A DNA stretch of 64,000 nucleotides from Clostridium sp. Marseille-P3244 (GCF_900120155.1 NZ_LT635549.1:2140688-2204687), one strand, 5' to 3'. Shown: positions 32,679-41,539, numbered from the stretch's first letter. The notes: generated from the letters alone by a model not told the origin. A program made the numbers and translations.

Positions 32679-33138
32679 GTTTCCTAAGACATTCCGATAA
32701 GAGGGCTTCACAGCCCTCTTTTACGTCTGCGTAAGTAGCGTCAAAATTATCTGTATACCATGGATCCGCAATATCTTCCCCACATCTTTCTGTAAAATCA
32801 AGAAGCTTGTACACTTTTCCCTCCGGGTCGTTGTTCTTCAGGATCCGGTTCATGTTGCGTATATTCCACGAGTCCATCCCGATCAGATAATCAAACTGTT
32901 CGTACTCCTCCCTCCTCATCTGGCGGGCCCGATGATCTCCACAGGGGATCCCCATTTCTTTCAGCTTCCGGCGGGTGCCGGGATGAGGCGGATTCCCGAT
33001 CTCCTCACGGCTGACAGCAGCAGAATCAATATAGAAAGAATCCGACAGACCCTCCCGGGCGACCAGGTATTTCATAACATATTCCGCCATCGTAGAACGG
33101 CAGATGTTGCCGTGGCAGATAAAGAGTATTTTTATCAT
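32647..33138 (-). CDS. Low-molecular-weight protein-tyrosine phosphatase
   Basis: This 163-residue enzyme has the class II phosphatase loop near its N terminus, FICHGNICRSTMAE (C-x5-R-S), and the general-acid aspartate in the DIADPWY segment. The DSAAVSREEIGNPPHPGTRRKL region is typical of the family. Partners in Firmicutes include tyrosine-phosphorylated exopolysaccharide and stress proteins; none is encoded nearby. The ATG at 33138 follows CAGGAGG. It overlaps the J-domain gene tail to tail. Confidence 0.93.
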   Translation of the reverse strand: MIKILFICHGNICRSTMAEYVMKYLVAREGLSDSFYIDSAAVSREEIGNPPHPGTRRKLKEMGIPCGDHRARQMRREEYEQFDYLIGMDSWNIRNMNRILKNNDPEGKVYKLLDFTERCGEDIADPWYTDNFDATYADVKEGCEALLSECLRKLTSEHKTEAF

Positions 33139-33339
33139 ATTTTAAAGTCCTCCTGATTTGCGTTAGTTTACCCCGTTTTGCTGCGATTTGCAGGATACGC
33201 AACTGAGAAAGTTCGGGGCAGATTGCCCGATGATAAAGATGATCTAACAACTCAGAATTTTTAAAGCCCTGCTCAAGATGATCGTTCAAATCTAAATTGG
33301 GAATGGATGTTCCTGCAACGGCAGCTTTCTGCTTCAATA
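33139..33339 (-). other. Unassigned 200-nt stretch with an open frame
   Basis: Between the phosphatase and GNAT genes one minus-strand frame stays open and reads plausibly (for example LNDHLEQGFKNSELLDHLYH and CPELSQLRILQIAAKRG), but it has no start of its own: its first ATG lies inside the GNAT gene and it continues into the phosphatase gene. It may be the remnant of a gene, or chance. I recognise no family. Confidence 0.25.
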
Positions 33340-33717
33340 TTATTTTTTCTCTATCATATAAGACTGCAAACTCTTTTGGCAACCATTCTTTTCATAAAAT
33401 GTTTCAATTCCCGGCTGTGAACCAAAATACAGCATAGTGGGTGTGTTCTCCTTGGCAAGTTGGAGAAGTCGGCTTCCAATCCCTTGCTTCTGATACTCTG
33501 GAAGGATAAGCAGCTCGGTAATCGTTCCGAAGAAATATCCGTCAGAAAGAATACGCAGGCAACCCACAAGTCTTTTTCCATCATAGGCAGTTATATTTAG
33601 CGTTTTAGATAAAGCATTTTTCGTCTTTTCAATGTCATAATCTCCCGGCCATACTTGGTTTACAAACGTAAGAAATACCGAAGTGTTAAGCATTTTATCA
33701 TCAATTCTGTATTCCAT
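33340..33717 (-). CDS. GNAT-family N-acetyltransferase
   Basis: The protein has 125 residues, the small GNAT size. The acetyl-CoA-binding motif A is visible as TELLILPEYQKQGIGSRLLQLA (Q/R-x-x-G-x-G/A pattern in QKQGIGS), preceded by strands with LVGCLRILSDGYFFG and followed by FGSQPGIETFYEKNGCQK, the usual end of the fold. The substrate is unknown. The DNA of this gene and its downstream neighbour is somewhat more AT-rich than the surrounding operons, which could mean acquisition. Confidence 0.88.
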   Translation of the reverse strand: MEYRIDDKMLNTSVFLTFVNQVWPGDYDIEKTKNALSKTLNITAYDGKRLVGCLRILSDGYFFGTITELLILPEYQKQGIGSRLLQLAKENTPTMLYFGSQPGIETFYEKNGCQKSLQSYMIEKK

Positions 33718-33809
33718 TGTCCTTGTACCTCTCGAATTTCATAGGAGTGAATCTCATTCCATCAGCTAATTACTCACTATCCATATCAACAAAGCCCAAT
33801 TTGTCGTTT

Positions 33810-34226
33810 TTACTCTATCGTTTCTATATTAAAACTTCCTTTATGGTGGTCTGCTTCTATGCGTACGGCAACGTTTCCCGGTACTTTCACATCAAAAGTG
33901 GTTGTAGCGATATCTTCTTCGTTAAAGATTACATTGCCTTCCGTATCTTCCATCTGGATAGATATTTGTCCATCTTCTGTCGCGACTTCAACCCGAACCG
34001 TATCTTGTGTATCTTTCAGATGAATGGTATGTTTTAATGTTCCATCAAGCATGGAGTAGCTTGCCGACCAGTTTCTCCATCCATCACTGCCGATATATCC
34101 GACACGGATCGCAGATCCCATCGTTCCTGTTCCCAGAACCTTTGCAGCTGCGATCAGTACGATAACTATAATCAATGTCCATACTGCTGACTTAAAACTT
34201 ATGGTTTTCTTTTTCTTCATTCCCAC
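33810..34226 (-). CDS. Membrane-anchored protein of unknown function
   Basis: The protein has 136-138 residues. It starts with basic residues (MKKKKTISFKS) and one membrane helix (VWTLIIVIVLIAAAKVL). An outer, beta-strand-rich domain follows, with alternating charged and hydrophobic residues (HTIHLKDTQDTVRVEVATED, VRIEADHHKGSFNIETIE). Both a GTG at 34226 and an ATG at 34220 could start it. I recognise no family. It lies downstream of the 98-residue gene on the same strand. Confidence 0.65.
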   Translation of the reverse strand: MGMKKKKTISFKSAVWTLIIVIVLIAAAKVLGTGTMGSAIRVGYIGSDGWRNWSASYSMLDGTLKHTIHLKDTQDTVRVEVATEDGQISIQMEDTEGNVIFNEEDIATTTFDVKVPGNVAVRIEADHHKGSFNIETIE

Positions 34227-34262
34227 TTGAACAAATTTCCTTTTTATTCTGAAATAAAGGGA

Positions 34263-34559
34263 CTACAGTCCGTTTTTGTAGACATCATTCATCACTGCCT
34301 GTGCGTGTTCCATCTCTTTTTTCTGAATGATCTGATCTCTGTCGCTTAAAATTGCCAGCATTTCGTCCACCAGATCCTCGATCCTGGGATCGGTCACCCG
34401 GTAAAGATACCCCAGCATTCTGGTGGCAGTATAGTCTGTATTCATATTTTTGTAGGCTATCTCCGCACAGAATTCTTTCGGGTAGCCCTTTCCCAGCAAA
34501 AATTTGTACAGTTCTTTTGTCTTTTCTGACGCCACTCTTCTCACTCCTTTTGCTTTCAT
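34263..34559 (-). CDS. Small helical protein of unknown function
   Basis: This 98-residue protein is helical by composition, with no signal peptide or cysteine motif except one Cys in KEFCAEIAYKNM. The pattern RMLGYLYRVTDPRIEDLVDEML is conserved-looking. The gene lies 45 nt downstream of the phosphoglycerate mutase-like gene on the same strand. A regulatory or structural role is possible, but nothing in the sequence decides it. Confidence 0.6.
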   Translation of the reverse strand: MKAKGVRRVASEKTKELYKFLLGKGYPKEFCAEIAYKNMNTDYTATRMLGYLYRVTDPRIEDLVDEMLAILSDRDQIIQKKEMEHAQAVMNDVYKNGL

Positions 34560-34604
34560 GCTTCCTCGGAGCCGAATTCCGGTTTTGATATTTCCCGGCT
34601 CATC

Positions 34605-35144
34605 TCAGAAATCATATCTGACCACTGCGCAGTTTTTCACGCCAAACGCCGCGTATTCTTCATTCGTCATATCTGTGAAATAGGATTGTACGACACGCGC
34701 GATGCCGTTATGGGCTACCAGGATACAGGTCTTTTTCTCTGATTCTGCCCTGATCTCATCCAGAAGATTATAGATTCTCTGGGCCAGACGCAGCGTGGAC
34801 TCGCCGTTCCCGTGACTGCAGGCGAACATCTCTTTCGCTTTCTTAAAATCCGCGCCGTCCCTTGGGGTGGACTCCCATTTCCCGAAATTCTGCTCGGTCA
34901 GTCTTGGCTCAGGGCGCGCCGGTATCCCTGTAACCTCCGAGATATGCCTTGCCGTATCCGCCGCCCGGATCAGAGGGGAATACAGGATCTCATCCGCCCG
35001 GATCCCCTCTTCCAGGATCTTCTTTCCTGTTTCAATGGCCTGTTGATGGCCGAACTCTGTCAGAGGGATATCTGTTGCTCCGCAGATCTTGTTCTCCACA
35101 TTCCATACGGTCTGTCCATGTCTAACAAAATAAAAATGTCCCAT
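34605..35144 (-). CDS. Histidine phosphatase family protein (phosphoglycerate mutase-like)
   Basis: This 179-residue protein has the catalytic phosphohistidine motif FVRHGQTVWN at its N terminus and the second catalytic histidine in ILVAHNGIARVV. It matches the small bacterial phosphatases of this superfamily and lacks the inserts of a true glycolytic mutase. Phosphorylated sugars or cobalamin intermediates are typical substrates; neither is indicated by the neighbours. Its ribosome binding site (GGAG) lies in the end of the tiny frame at 35151-35225, so the two may be coupled. Confidence 0.9.
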   Translation of the reverse strand: MGHFYFVRHGQTVWNVENKICGATDIPLTEFGHQQAIETGKKILEEGIRADEILYSPLIRAADTARHISEVTGIPARPEPRLTEQNFGKWESTPRDGADFKKAKEMFACSHGNGESTLRLAQRIYNLLDEIRAESEKKTCILVAHNGIARVVQSYFTDMTNEEYAAFGVKNCAVVRYDF

Positions 35145-35150
35145 TTTCTT

Positions 35151-35225
35151 TTACTCCGTTTCCGAAATTTTTTTCTTCAGCAGTTCCCGGTATATACTAT
35201 CGGAGATAGTTCCTTTTCCTGGCAT
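35151..35225 (-). CDS. Possible 24-residue small protein between sbcC and the phosphatase gene
   Basis: ATG 35225 follows a perfect AGGAGG by 6 nt and opens a frame of 24 codons, MPGKGTISDSIYRELLKKKI followed by SETE and a TAA. The frame stops 6 nt before the next start codon and contains that gene's ribosome binding site. An ideal ribosome binding site with nothing else to serve argues for real translation. It could be a small protein or a translational leader. No family is recognised. Confidence 0.45.
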   Translation of the reverse strand: MPGKGTISDSIYRELLKKKISETE

Positions 35226-35248
35226 TGGCATCCTCCTGAATAAATCTG

Positions 35249-38200
35249 TCAGTTTATTATCCATCTGACTCTGCTTCCTTCTTCATCTTTCTTCACGAGC
35301 AGCTGATCTTCGATCTCCTGCTTCAGCTCTGTCACATGGGATATAATCGCAATCAGTTTTGATCCGTCCGCCATATCCTTCAGCACCCGGACCGCCTTGT
35401 CTCTTGCCTGATCGTCCAGTGAGCCGAACCCTTCGTCAATGAACATCATATCCAGACTGACCGCCGCGGTGCTTTCCTGGATCTGGTCTGCCATTCCCAG
35501 TGCCAGAGACAGAGCGGCCATAAAGGATTCTCCTCCGGACAGTGTCCGGACTTCCCGCTCTTTTCCGGTGACCGCAGAGTATACCATCAGATCCAGTCCC
35601 CGGTTCTTCCCCGTTCCGGCACGCTCCATATCGCACAGACGCAGTTCAAACTGTCCCGCGGACATCTCCCGGAACCGCCGGTTCGCGGCGGACAGGATCC
35701 GCTCCAGATAGTACCGCTGAACATAGGTCTCAATATCCATCCGGGCGCCGGTCACCTTCCCGGCCAGAAGATTGTACAGGTCGTCCAGACGCCGGTATTC
35801 TTCCATAACTTTTGCCCGCTCTTCCATTACCGGAGCCAGCCGCCCGTAAGCTTCCTTGTTATTCCGGAGCAGTTCCCGCAGCTGATCACGCTGTCCCTGA
35901 ACGCGATCGAAGATCTCCTTCGCAGTATTTCTGTCATGTTCCAGTGCGTCAGGATCCGGCCGCTGTCTGCCTCTGACCGCCTCTTTCGCAGCTTTCTGAA
36001 GGCTTTCGGCGGCTGCCTTTTTCTGGCTGTAGTCCTGAATCTGGTTCTGAAGGCGCTGGGGCTTTTCACGGTCATATTGCCCGGTCAGTGCTTTCCATTC
36101 TGTTTCCGGAAGATCTCGCTCCTCCATCAACTTTTCATAGAGTACCTTTCGTTCTTCTTTCTCCTTTTCCTGTTCCGGAAGTTCCGTCTGATACTGCCTG
36201 ATCAGAGTCTCCGCTGATTCTTTCCCTGCCCGAGCCTTCCGCTCTGCCGTCACTGCCGCCTGATAGATGCGCTCCTTTTCTTCCATTCTCTGTGCCGCAG
36301 ATGTCCGGGCGGCCACCGCCGCTTCTCTTGTATCATATTCTCCGGAAGACTCCAGGCTTTTCAGCCTTTCCTGCGCAACAGCAAACGCCGTCTCTGCTTC
36401 TCTCAGATCAGTCTCCGCCCGGTCAGCCGATTCTTTCAGAGAGCGTTTCTGATCCTCCGCTTTCGCCAGGAACTCCTTTCGTTCTTTTAGCGCACGGATA
36501 TCTTTTTCTGCTTTTTCTCCTTCTTTCCGGATCTTTTCCTTCCATATGTCGAACCAAAGCTTTCTCTCTTCAAGAACCGTTTCTGCCATATGGATGGACG
36601 AAAACTCGGATCCGTGTTCCCCGTCCTCTCCCGGATCGTTATCTGAAAGATAAACTGCCGTTTTCTGACAGACCTTCGTCGTTTCTTCTTTTGCCCTTCT
36701 CTCTTTCTCCTCGGAAAGATCCGCGGCAGACCTGGAAGCGGCTGACGCCTGTTCCTGGACAGACCGCAGCGATTCTACTTCTTTAGCCAGTGTTTCGATG
36801 GTTTCCCGATCCAGCTGGCGATGCTCCCCTTCCAGCCTGCACGGACTGGGATGCTCCAGGGAGCCACAGACCGGGCAGGGCTCTCCCGGACGGAGCTGTT
36901 CCCGGGCGATGAATCCGGCCTGGATATTGAGGAACAGTGTCCGCAGTCTTTCGTATTCCCGGTTCTTCTCTTCAAAACAACGTCCTGCTCTGATATACTC
37001 CCGTGCAGCCTCTTCCGCCGCCTTCCGCTGAAGTTTTGCCTCCTTCAGAGCCTGTCCGGCCTTTGTGATATCCTCCTCGATTTCCCGGGCTTTGTCCCAC
37101 ATCACCTGCCAGCGTTCCAGACGGATCTCCGCGTCAGAGAGCCTCTCCGCCTCAGCCTTTTGTTTCTTCTCCTCTTCTTCCAACTCTCTCAGCCGTCGCT
37201 GAGAAGATTCGGCTATCGTCTTCGTCCGCTTTAAGCCTTCTTCCTGCTCTGAAATCTGCTTCTTTGCCGACTGGATTTTATCAAAAAGCTCCAGAGCCTT
37301 GTCCACACGGTCAGAGACCCTGGCGAATTCCTGCTGTTCCTGTTCCGAAATGCGTTTTGCCTTTTCTTCCTTTGTTTTCGCCTCTTCAAGCGCTTTGATG
37401 ACTTCCGGCAGTCTTTCTGTCTGGACAGCCAGATTCTCCCGTGTTTTTCCGGTAGTCCGGGCCGCGTCTTCATATCTGAGCCAGCAGGCCTGGATCTCAT
37501 AGGCTTTCCGGATCTGTCCGCCCAGTTTTATCATTTCAGAGATCCCGTTCTCTTTTTCCTTACATTCTTTCAGCTTGGCTTCTGCTTTCTCCAGTTCCTG
37601 ATACCGCAGAAGCAGAGCGTTTCCCTGCTGAAATGCGTCTCTCTTCGCCAGATAATCTGCCTCAGCCTTCTGACAGACCTCCTCGGCGCGTCTGTTCTGT
37701 TTCTCCAGAAGGCTGCAGAGCGTGCCCAGCTCTTCCAGCATCTGTTCCATATCCACCACAGAAAGACGATCGGAAGATAGGATCCGCTCTTTCAGTTCCC
37801 GGATTTGCTCGCTGCCTTCATAATCCTGAGGGATCCGAACATGGGATACCTCATTCTGGCATACCGTGCGGATCTGCCCCATCGCCTGCTGTTTTTCTTT
37901 CCTCCGGCGTCCCAGCTCATCCACGATCCGTTCATATACTTCTGTATGGAAAAGCCTGCGGAAGATCACCTTCTTCTCATCGGATTTTGCCCGGAGAAGC
38001 TGCATAAACTCCCCCTGAGCGATCATGGCCACCTGCATAAACTGGCTTTTGGTCAGGCCCACGATCTCCTCCAGTTTCCGATCCGTCTCTTTCTGAGGGT
38101 ACTCTGTTCCGTCCGGCATAGTCAAAGACACTGATCCGCTTTCTTCCTTTGATCCGGTTCCCCGTTTCAGCGGCCGAATATGCCTGGGCACCCGGCGGAC

Positions 38201-38488
38201 GGTATATTCCTGTCTTACGTCCCCCGTCCCCTCTGCAAACGTCAGCTCCACAAAAGGCTCTGTATCGATTCCTGTAAACTGGCTCTGCAGTTCGACGCCG
38301 TCTTTTTTGTTTTCACCGGAGCTTGCTTCCCCGTAGAGTGCAAATACGATAGCGTCAAATATGGTCGTCTTTCCAGATCCGGTGTCTCCTGAGATCAGAA
38401 AAATATTTTGATTTGTAACTTCAAAATCAATGACTGTCCGCTTCCCGTAAGAACCGAACGCCTGCATTGTCAGCTTTAACGGTCTCAT
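35249..38488 (-). CDS. sbcC: Exonuclease subunit SbcC (Rad50-like ATPase)
   Basis: SbcC is the SMC-like ATPase of the SbcCD nuclease, which cuts DNA hairpins and repairs breaks. The 1079 residues have the Rad50 order: Walker A GDTGSGKTT (residues 34-42), a long coiled coil rich in E, K and R, the zinc hook CPVCG with its first Cys at residue 538, a second coiled coil, then the LSGGESFMAALSLALGMA signature and Walker B LDMMFIDEGFGSLD. SbcCD is known to attack long palindromes, which is of interest given the hairpin block at 3256-3977. It is downstream of sbcD. Confidence 0.96.
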   Translation of the reverse strand: MRPLKLTMQAFGSYGKRTVIDFEVTNQNIFLISGDTGSGKTTIFDAIVFALYGEASSGENKKDGVELQSQFTGIDTEPFVELTFAEGTGDVRQEYTVRRVPRHIRPLKRGTGSKEESGSVSLTMPDGTEYPQKETDRKLEEIVGLTKSQFMQVAMIAQGEFMQLLRAKSDEKKVIFRRLFHTEVYERIVDELGRRRKEKQQAMGQIRTVCQNEVSHVRIPQDYEGSEQIRELKERILSSDRLSVVDMEQMLEELGTLCSLLEKQNRRAEEVCQKAEADYLAKRDAFQQGNALLLRYQELEKAEAKLKECKEKENGISEMIKLGGQIRKAYEIQACWLRYEDAARTTGKTRENLAVQTERLPEVIKALEEAKTKEEKAKRISEQEQQEFARVSDRVDKALELFDKIQSAKKQISEQEEGLKRTKTIAESSQRRLRELEEEEKKQKAEAERLSDAEIRLERWQVMWDKAREIEEDITKAGQALKEAKLQRKAAEEAAREYIRAGRCFEEKNREYERLRTLFLNIQAGFIAREQLRPGEPCPVCGSLEHPSPCRLEGEHRQLDRETIETLAKEVESLRSVQEQASAASRSAADLSEEKERRAKEETTKVCQKTAVYLSDNDPGEDGEHGSEFSSIHMAETVLEERKLWFDIWKEKIRKEGEKAEKDIRALKERKEFLAKAEDQKRSLKESADRAETDLREAETAFAVAQERLKSLESSGEYDTREAAVAARTSAAQRMEEKERIYQAAVTAERKARAGKESAETLIRQYQTELPEQEKEKEERKVLYEKLMEERDLPETEWKALTGQYDREKPQRLQNQIQDYSQKKAAAESLQKAAKEAVRGRQRPDPDALEHDRNTAKEIFDRVQGQRDQLRELLRNNKEAYGRLAPVMEERAKVMEEYRRLDDLYNLLAGKVTGARMDIETYVQRYYLERILSAANRRFREMSAGQFELRLCDMERAGTGKNRGLDLMVYSAVTGKEREVRTLSGGESFMAALSLALGMADQIQESTAAVSLDMMFIDEGFGSLDDQARDKAVRVLKDMADGSKLIAIISHVTELKQEIEDQLLVKKDEEGSRVRWIIN

Positions 38489-38534
38489 CTGCTTCTTTCT
38501 CCTCCTGCTCCTGCCGCCCCGGCTGTATGCTGCT

Positions 38535-39698
38535 TCATCCCTTTCCCTGGGTCATGCTGCTTTGAACTGTATTGATCACATCCCGGAGGATCTTCTTTTC
38601 CTCTACATCTGTCTCTTTCAGAAACTCGCAGCACAGTTGAAAGGGATCCCTCTCTTTTTCCGGTATAAATTCTTTCTCATAGTCTGCCTTTCGCAGTACT
38701 TCTCTGCGGATTTCCAGAAGATTGGGAAACGCGTGCCGGAGCCGGTCCTGCATGTCCAGTACATCCAGATCTGCTCTGTCTGTCAGGATAACGGTCACAT
38801 AATCCTGACATCCCTGGGAGAGCACTTCCTCCAGTGTCCCCTGGATTACCCTGACCTGCCGGAGCGGCTTCAGCGGCAGTACGGAAGTATGTATTTCCCC
38901 TTTTTCCTTCAATTCCACCAGAATAATTCCCTTTTGTTGCCCGGCCTCGCTTACCGAACAGGCAAGGGGCGTGCCGCAGTATCGGAACCTTTCATTTCCT
39001 GCTTTCATAGGCTTATGTATGTGTCCGAGAGCCGCATAGTCAAAAGGTTCCAGCACATCGGCAGAAACCTGGTCGATATTTCCCACCGTACAGATCTCGG
39101 AATCCATCCGTTCAATATCCTCGGCTTTTGCACCGGCCGGAAGATAAAACTGATGGCTCACCAGAACATTTCTCCGGCTGCCATCTATCTTCTCCCGCCC
39201 CAGCAGTCTGTGCAGCGTCTCGTTGTAGGACAGATTGTTCCCGTTCTCATCCACGCCCGTGATCTGTTTTACCATGGACGGCTTCACAAAGGGCAGAAGA
39301 TAAAAATCCACGCTGCCGTACTCATCCTCAAGCGTCACCTTCTCGATCTTCTCGTCCTCTGTCCTCGGCGACTGCCCGATCATGTACACATTCTGCCCGG
39401 AGAGCACGCTCCGGAAACAGTTGACCCGCGCCGCGCTGTCATGATTCCCGCTGATCATCATAATCACCGTCTCCGGAAGAGCGTTTGTCAGCCCGGTGAT
39501 AAACTGATCGAACACTTCCACGGCCTCTGCCGGAGGAACTGCTTTATCGTAGATATCCCCGGCGATCACAACGGCATCCGGCCGTTCTTTTTTCGCCAGA
39601 TCCGTGATCTGTCTGAAAATATATTCCTGATCTTCCCGCAGATCGCGGTTCATAAGTTTCAGTCCGATATGCAGATCGGAAAGATGAAAAAATTTCAT
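38535..39698 (-). CDS. sbcD: Exonuclease subunit SbcD (Mre11-like nuclease)
   Basis: SbcD is the Mn2+-dependent nuclease subunit that works with SbcC. The 387 residues carry the five phosphodiesterase motifs: FFHLSDLHIGLKL, VVIAGDIYDKAVPP, MISGNHDSAAR, VLVSHQFYL and ALGHIHKPMKAG, and then a capping domain (CGTPLACSVSEAGQQKG). The length is typical. It precedes sbcC by 46 nt, and the pair is probably transcribed from the promoter near 40240 together with the small gene at 39746-40039. Confidence 0.96.
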   Translation of the reverse strand: MKFFHLSDLHIGLKLMNRDLREDQEYIFRQITDLAKKERPDAVVIAGDIYDKAVPPAEAVEVFDQFITGLTNALPETVIMMISGNHDSAARVNCFRSVLSGQNVYMIGQSPRTEDEKIEKVTLEDEYGSVDFYLLPFVKPSMVKQITGVDENGNNLSYNETLHRLLGREKIDGSRRNVLVSHQFYLPAGAKAEDIERMDSEICTVGNIDQVSADVLEPFDYAALGHIHKPMKAGNERFRYCGTPLACSVSEAGQQKGIILVELKEKGEIHTSVLPLKPLRQVRVIQGTLEEVLSQGCQDYVTVILTDRADLDVLDMQDRLRHAFPNLLEIRREVLRKADYEKEFIPEKERDPFQLCCEFLKETDVEEKKILRDVINTVQSSMTQGKG

Positions 39699-39745
39699 AA
39701 AAGTCTCCTGTTCATTACCGGAAGAACTGATACTCGTTTATCCTG

Positions 39746-40039
39746 TCATTCCATTCCTTCCAGATTGGCTATAAACAATTCATAGAAATCATCTTCTCCT
39801 GACAGCTTCGGGGAATTCTCTCCTCCACCGTTGGTGCTCCGCTTCATTGCCGCATGAAATTCCTCTCCCGCACAGATCAGTTCCATCTCATAAATCTCAT
39901 AGCCCAGATCGCGGCATGCTCTGCAGAACGCGCTGAGAGGGTCCTTTTCTTTTCTCGTATCCAGCAGCTTTTTCCGGACATCTTTCTCGCGCAGCGCCCG
40001 GTTCTGGAGTTCATCCAGCATTTCAATAATATTCCGCAT
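39746..40039 (-). CDS. Small protein, possibly Nif11-like
   Basis: This 97-residue protein has a helical N-terminal half with the pattern ALREKDVRKKLLDT, DPLSAFCRACRDLGYEIYEM and ELICAGEEFHAAMKR, which resembles the Nif11-type leader/nitrogenase-associated fold. It ends with a distinct segment, STNGGGENSPKLSGEDDFYE. I call the resemblance weak: no modification enzyme or transporter for a peptide product is nearby. It sits between the glyoxalase-fold remnant and sbcD. Confidence 0.6.
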   Translation of the reverse strand: MRNIIEMLDELQNRALREKDVRKKLLDTRKEKDPLSAFCRACRDLGYEIYEMELICAGEEFHAAMKRSTNGGGENSPKLSGEDDFYELFIANLEGME

Positions 40040-40047
40040 TTGGCCCT

Positions 40048-40188
40048 CCTTTCCACTCTGACTGGTTCCACCACTATCCCCTGTTCCCGAAGCTCTGCCA
40101 CACCCGCCTCAATATCTTCCGTGAAATCTCTGGAAACCTTATAATCCGAAACAATAGTGGCAATTTGGTGAATCGCAGACAATTTCAT
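40048..40188 (-). pseudogene. VOC/glyoxalase-family gene remnant (internally deleted and truncated)
   Basis: The frame begins MKLSAIHQIATIVSDYKVSRDF, the N terminus of YaeR-like VOC proteins, behind a good AAGGAG site. It then jumps directly to TEDIEAGVAELREQGIVVEP, a segment that in intact members lies about 60-70 residues later. The expected C-terminal part (with its FFKDPDG-type metal-binding end) is missing. The frame then reads nonsense that overlaps the next gene. It looks like an internal deletion plus loss of the 3' end in a gene that still has its promoter. Confidence 0.65.
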
Positions 40189-40224
40189 AGTTATACTTCT
40201 CCTTAGGGGCGGATATCTGGTTTT

Positions 40225-40252
40225 ATTATACTCTATTTTGGATCTGAGTCAA
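40225..40252 (-). promoter_or_regulatory. Predicted sigma-A promoter of the remnant-sbcDC unit
   Basis: On the minus strand TTGACT (40252-40247) and TATAAT (40230-40225) are spaced 16 nt. The -35 overlaps the stop codon of the MFS gene. Confidence 0.65.
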
Positions 40253-41466
40253 CGTATGGACAATTCCCCTTTAAGCCTTTTCCCTGCCGCCAGATAAACC
40301 ACACCCACCATCGGTATTGTCGCCATCAGCACAGGATAAAACAGTCGAATATCCAGGTTTCCGTAAAGGACTCCGCCGATCATCGGACCGAAAGCCATTC
40401 CCAGATCGAGTCCGATATAGTACGTACTGTTGGCCAGTCCTCTTTTATCTTTCCCGGCCAGCAGGATCGCGGTGGACTGACACACGGAACTCATGATCCC
40501 GTACCCGCCGGCCATAAACACCGCCGCAAGCAGCATCATCCAGTCGTCTTTCATCAAAGCCAGACACAAGATTGACAAAAACGCGCAAAGGGAACCTGTC
40601 AGTAGAAATATCCGGAAAGGAAGTCTGTCGAATAAGCCGCGCAAGCTCAGTCTGAGGATGATCAGAACTGCCGCGTAAGAAGGGAAAAAGCTCCCTACAT
40701 TGATATTGAGTTCCAGAGTCTTAGCATAAGTCACAAGAAAGGACTGTGTGGCGCAGTACGGAATCGCGAACAGCATGATGATCAGCGCGACGGGGATGAC
40801 TCTGACATCCACCAGTTTCAGCCCTGTTTTCGCTCCATCTGGCTTCCCGCTGCTGTCTGTTTCTGCAGCGTTTTCTTCCTGTATCTCTTTTATCTCTTTC
40901 ACCGGTTCTCCCCTGTCACCGATAAACTGGATCACCACGATAATGGCCACAGAAAATACCAGTGCGATCCCAAAGGATGCTCTGTACCCGATCGTCTGAT
41001 AGACTCCGACCCCGATGGCCGGGGCCACAGCCATTGCCAGTGCATTCATCGTTCCATAAAGACCCATCCCGGAACCGATCCTGTTTTGGGGCAGCATATT
41101 TGACATCCAGGTGGCCATACAGACCGAGCAGCAGGAAAAACCGATACCGTTTACGATCCTTGACAGAATAATGACCGCGGGATATTTCGCTGTCATATAT
41201 CCGATACAGGCCGCCGCCATCAACACGGCCCCGATCAGAGATACTCTGTACTTGCTGATTTTATCCGCCAGATTTCCCGCAAAGGGCCGGCACACAAGAG
41301 AGCACAGGTTCATCATTCCTCCCACGATCCCCATCAGGGCCGCGGAAGCTCCGATGCTCTCTGTAAAGCCTGTGATCAGTGGAGTTACCAGCATAGGACT
41401 GGCCATATAGAAAAAAGTAGCTGCCAGCACAAGCAGGATATCTTTCGAATAAATCCGGGTTTTCAT
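40249..41466 (-). CDS. Major facilitator superfamily transporter
   Basis: The 405-residue protein has 12 predicted membrane helices in two halves joined by a charged cytoplasmic loop (residues about 190-215, GEPVKEIKEIQEENAAETDS). The loop between helices 2 and 3 has the MFS signature GNLADKISKYRV, and LCRPFAG precedes it. It resembles drug/metabolite exporters of the DHA1 type. No substrate can be assigned and no regulator is adjacent. Confidence 0.9.
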   Translation of the reverse strand: MKTRIYSKDILLVLAATFFYMASPMLVTPLITGFTESIGASAALMGIVGGMMNLCSLVCRPFAGNLADKISKYRVSLIGAVLMAAACIGYMTAKYPAVIILSRIVNGIGFSCCSVCMATWMSNMLPQNRIGSGMGLYGTMNALAMAVAPAIGVGVYQTIGYRASFGIALVFSVAIIVVIQFIGDRGEPVKEIKEIQEENAAETDSSGKPDGAKTGLKLVDVRVIPVALIIMLFAIPYCATQSFLVTYAKTLELNINVGSFFPSYAAVLIILRLSLRGLFDRLPFRIFLLTGSLCAFLSILCLALMKDDWMMLLAAVFMAGGYGIMSSVCQSTAILLAGKDKRGLANSTYYIGLDLGMAFGPMIGGVLYGNLDIRLFYPVLMATIPMVGVVYLAAGKRLKGELSIR

Positions 41467-41539
41467 CGTATTTCCTTCTTCCTTACTGTTCTGATATTAT
41501 GTATATGCCCAGGGCGGGAAAGAGTCCTGCCTAAAATAC

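Noticed and set aside
38562-39785. 407-codon plus-strand frame antisense to sbcD
   Set aside because: sbcD on the other strand has all five nuclease motifs. The antisense frame has a composition rich in H, I and P and no recognisable domain.
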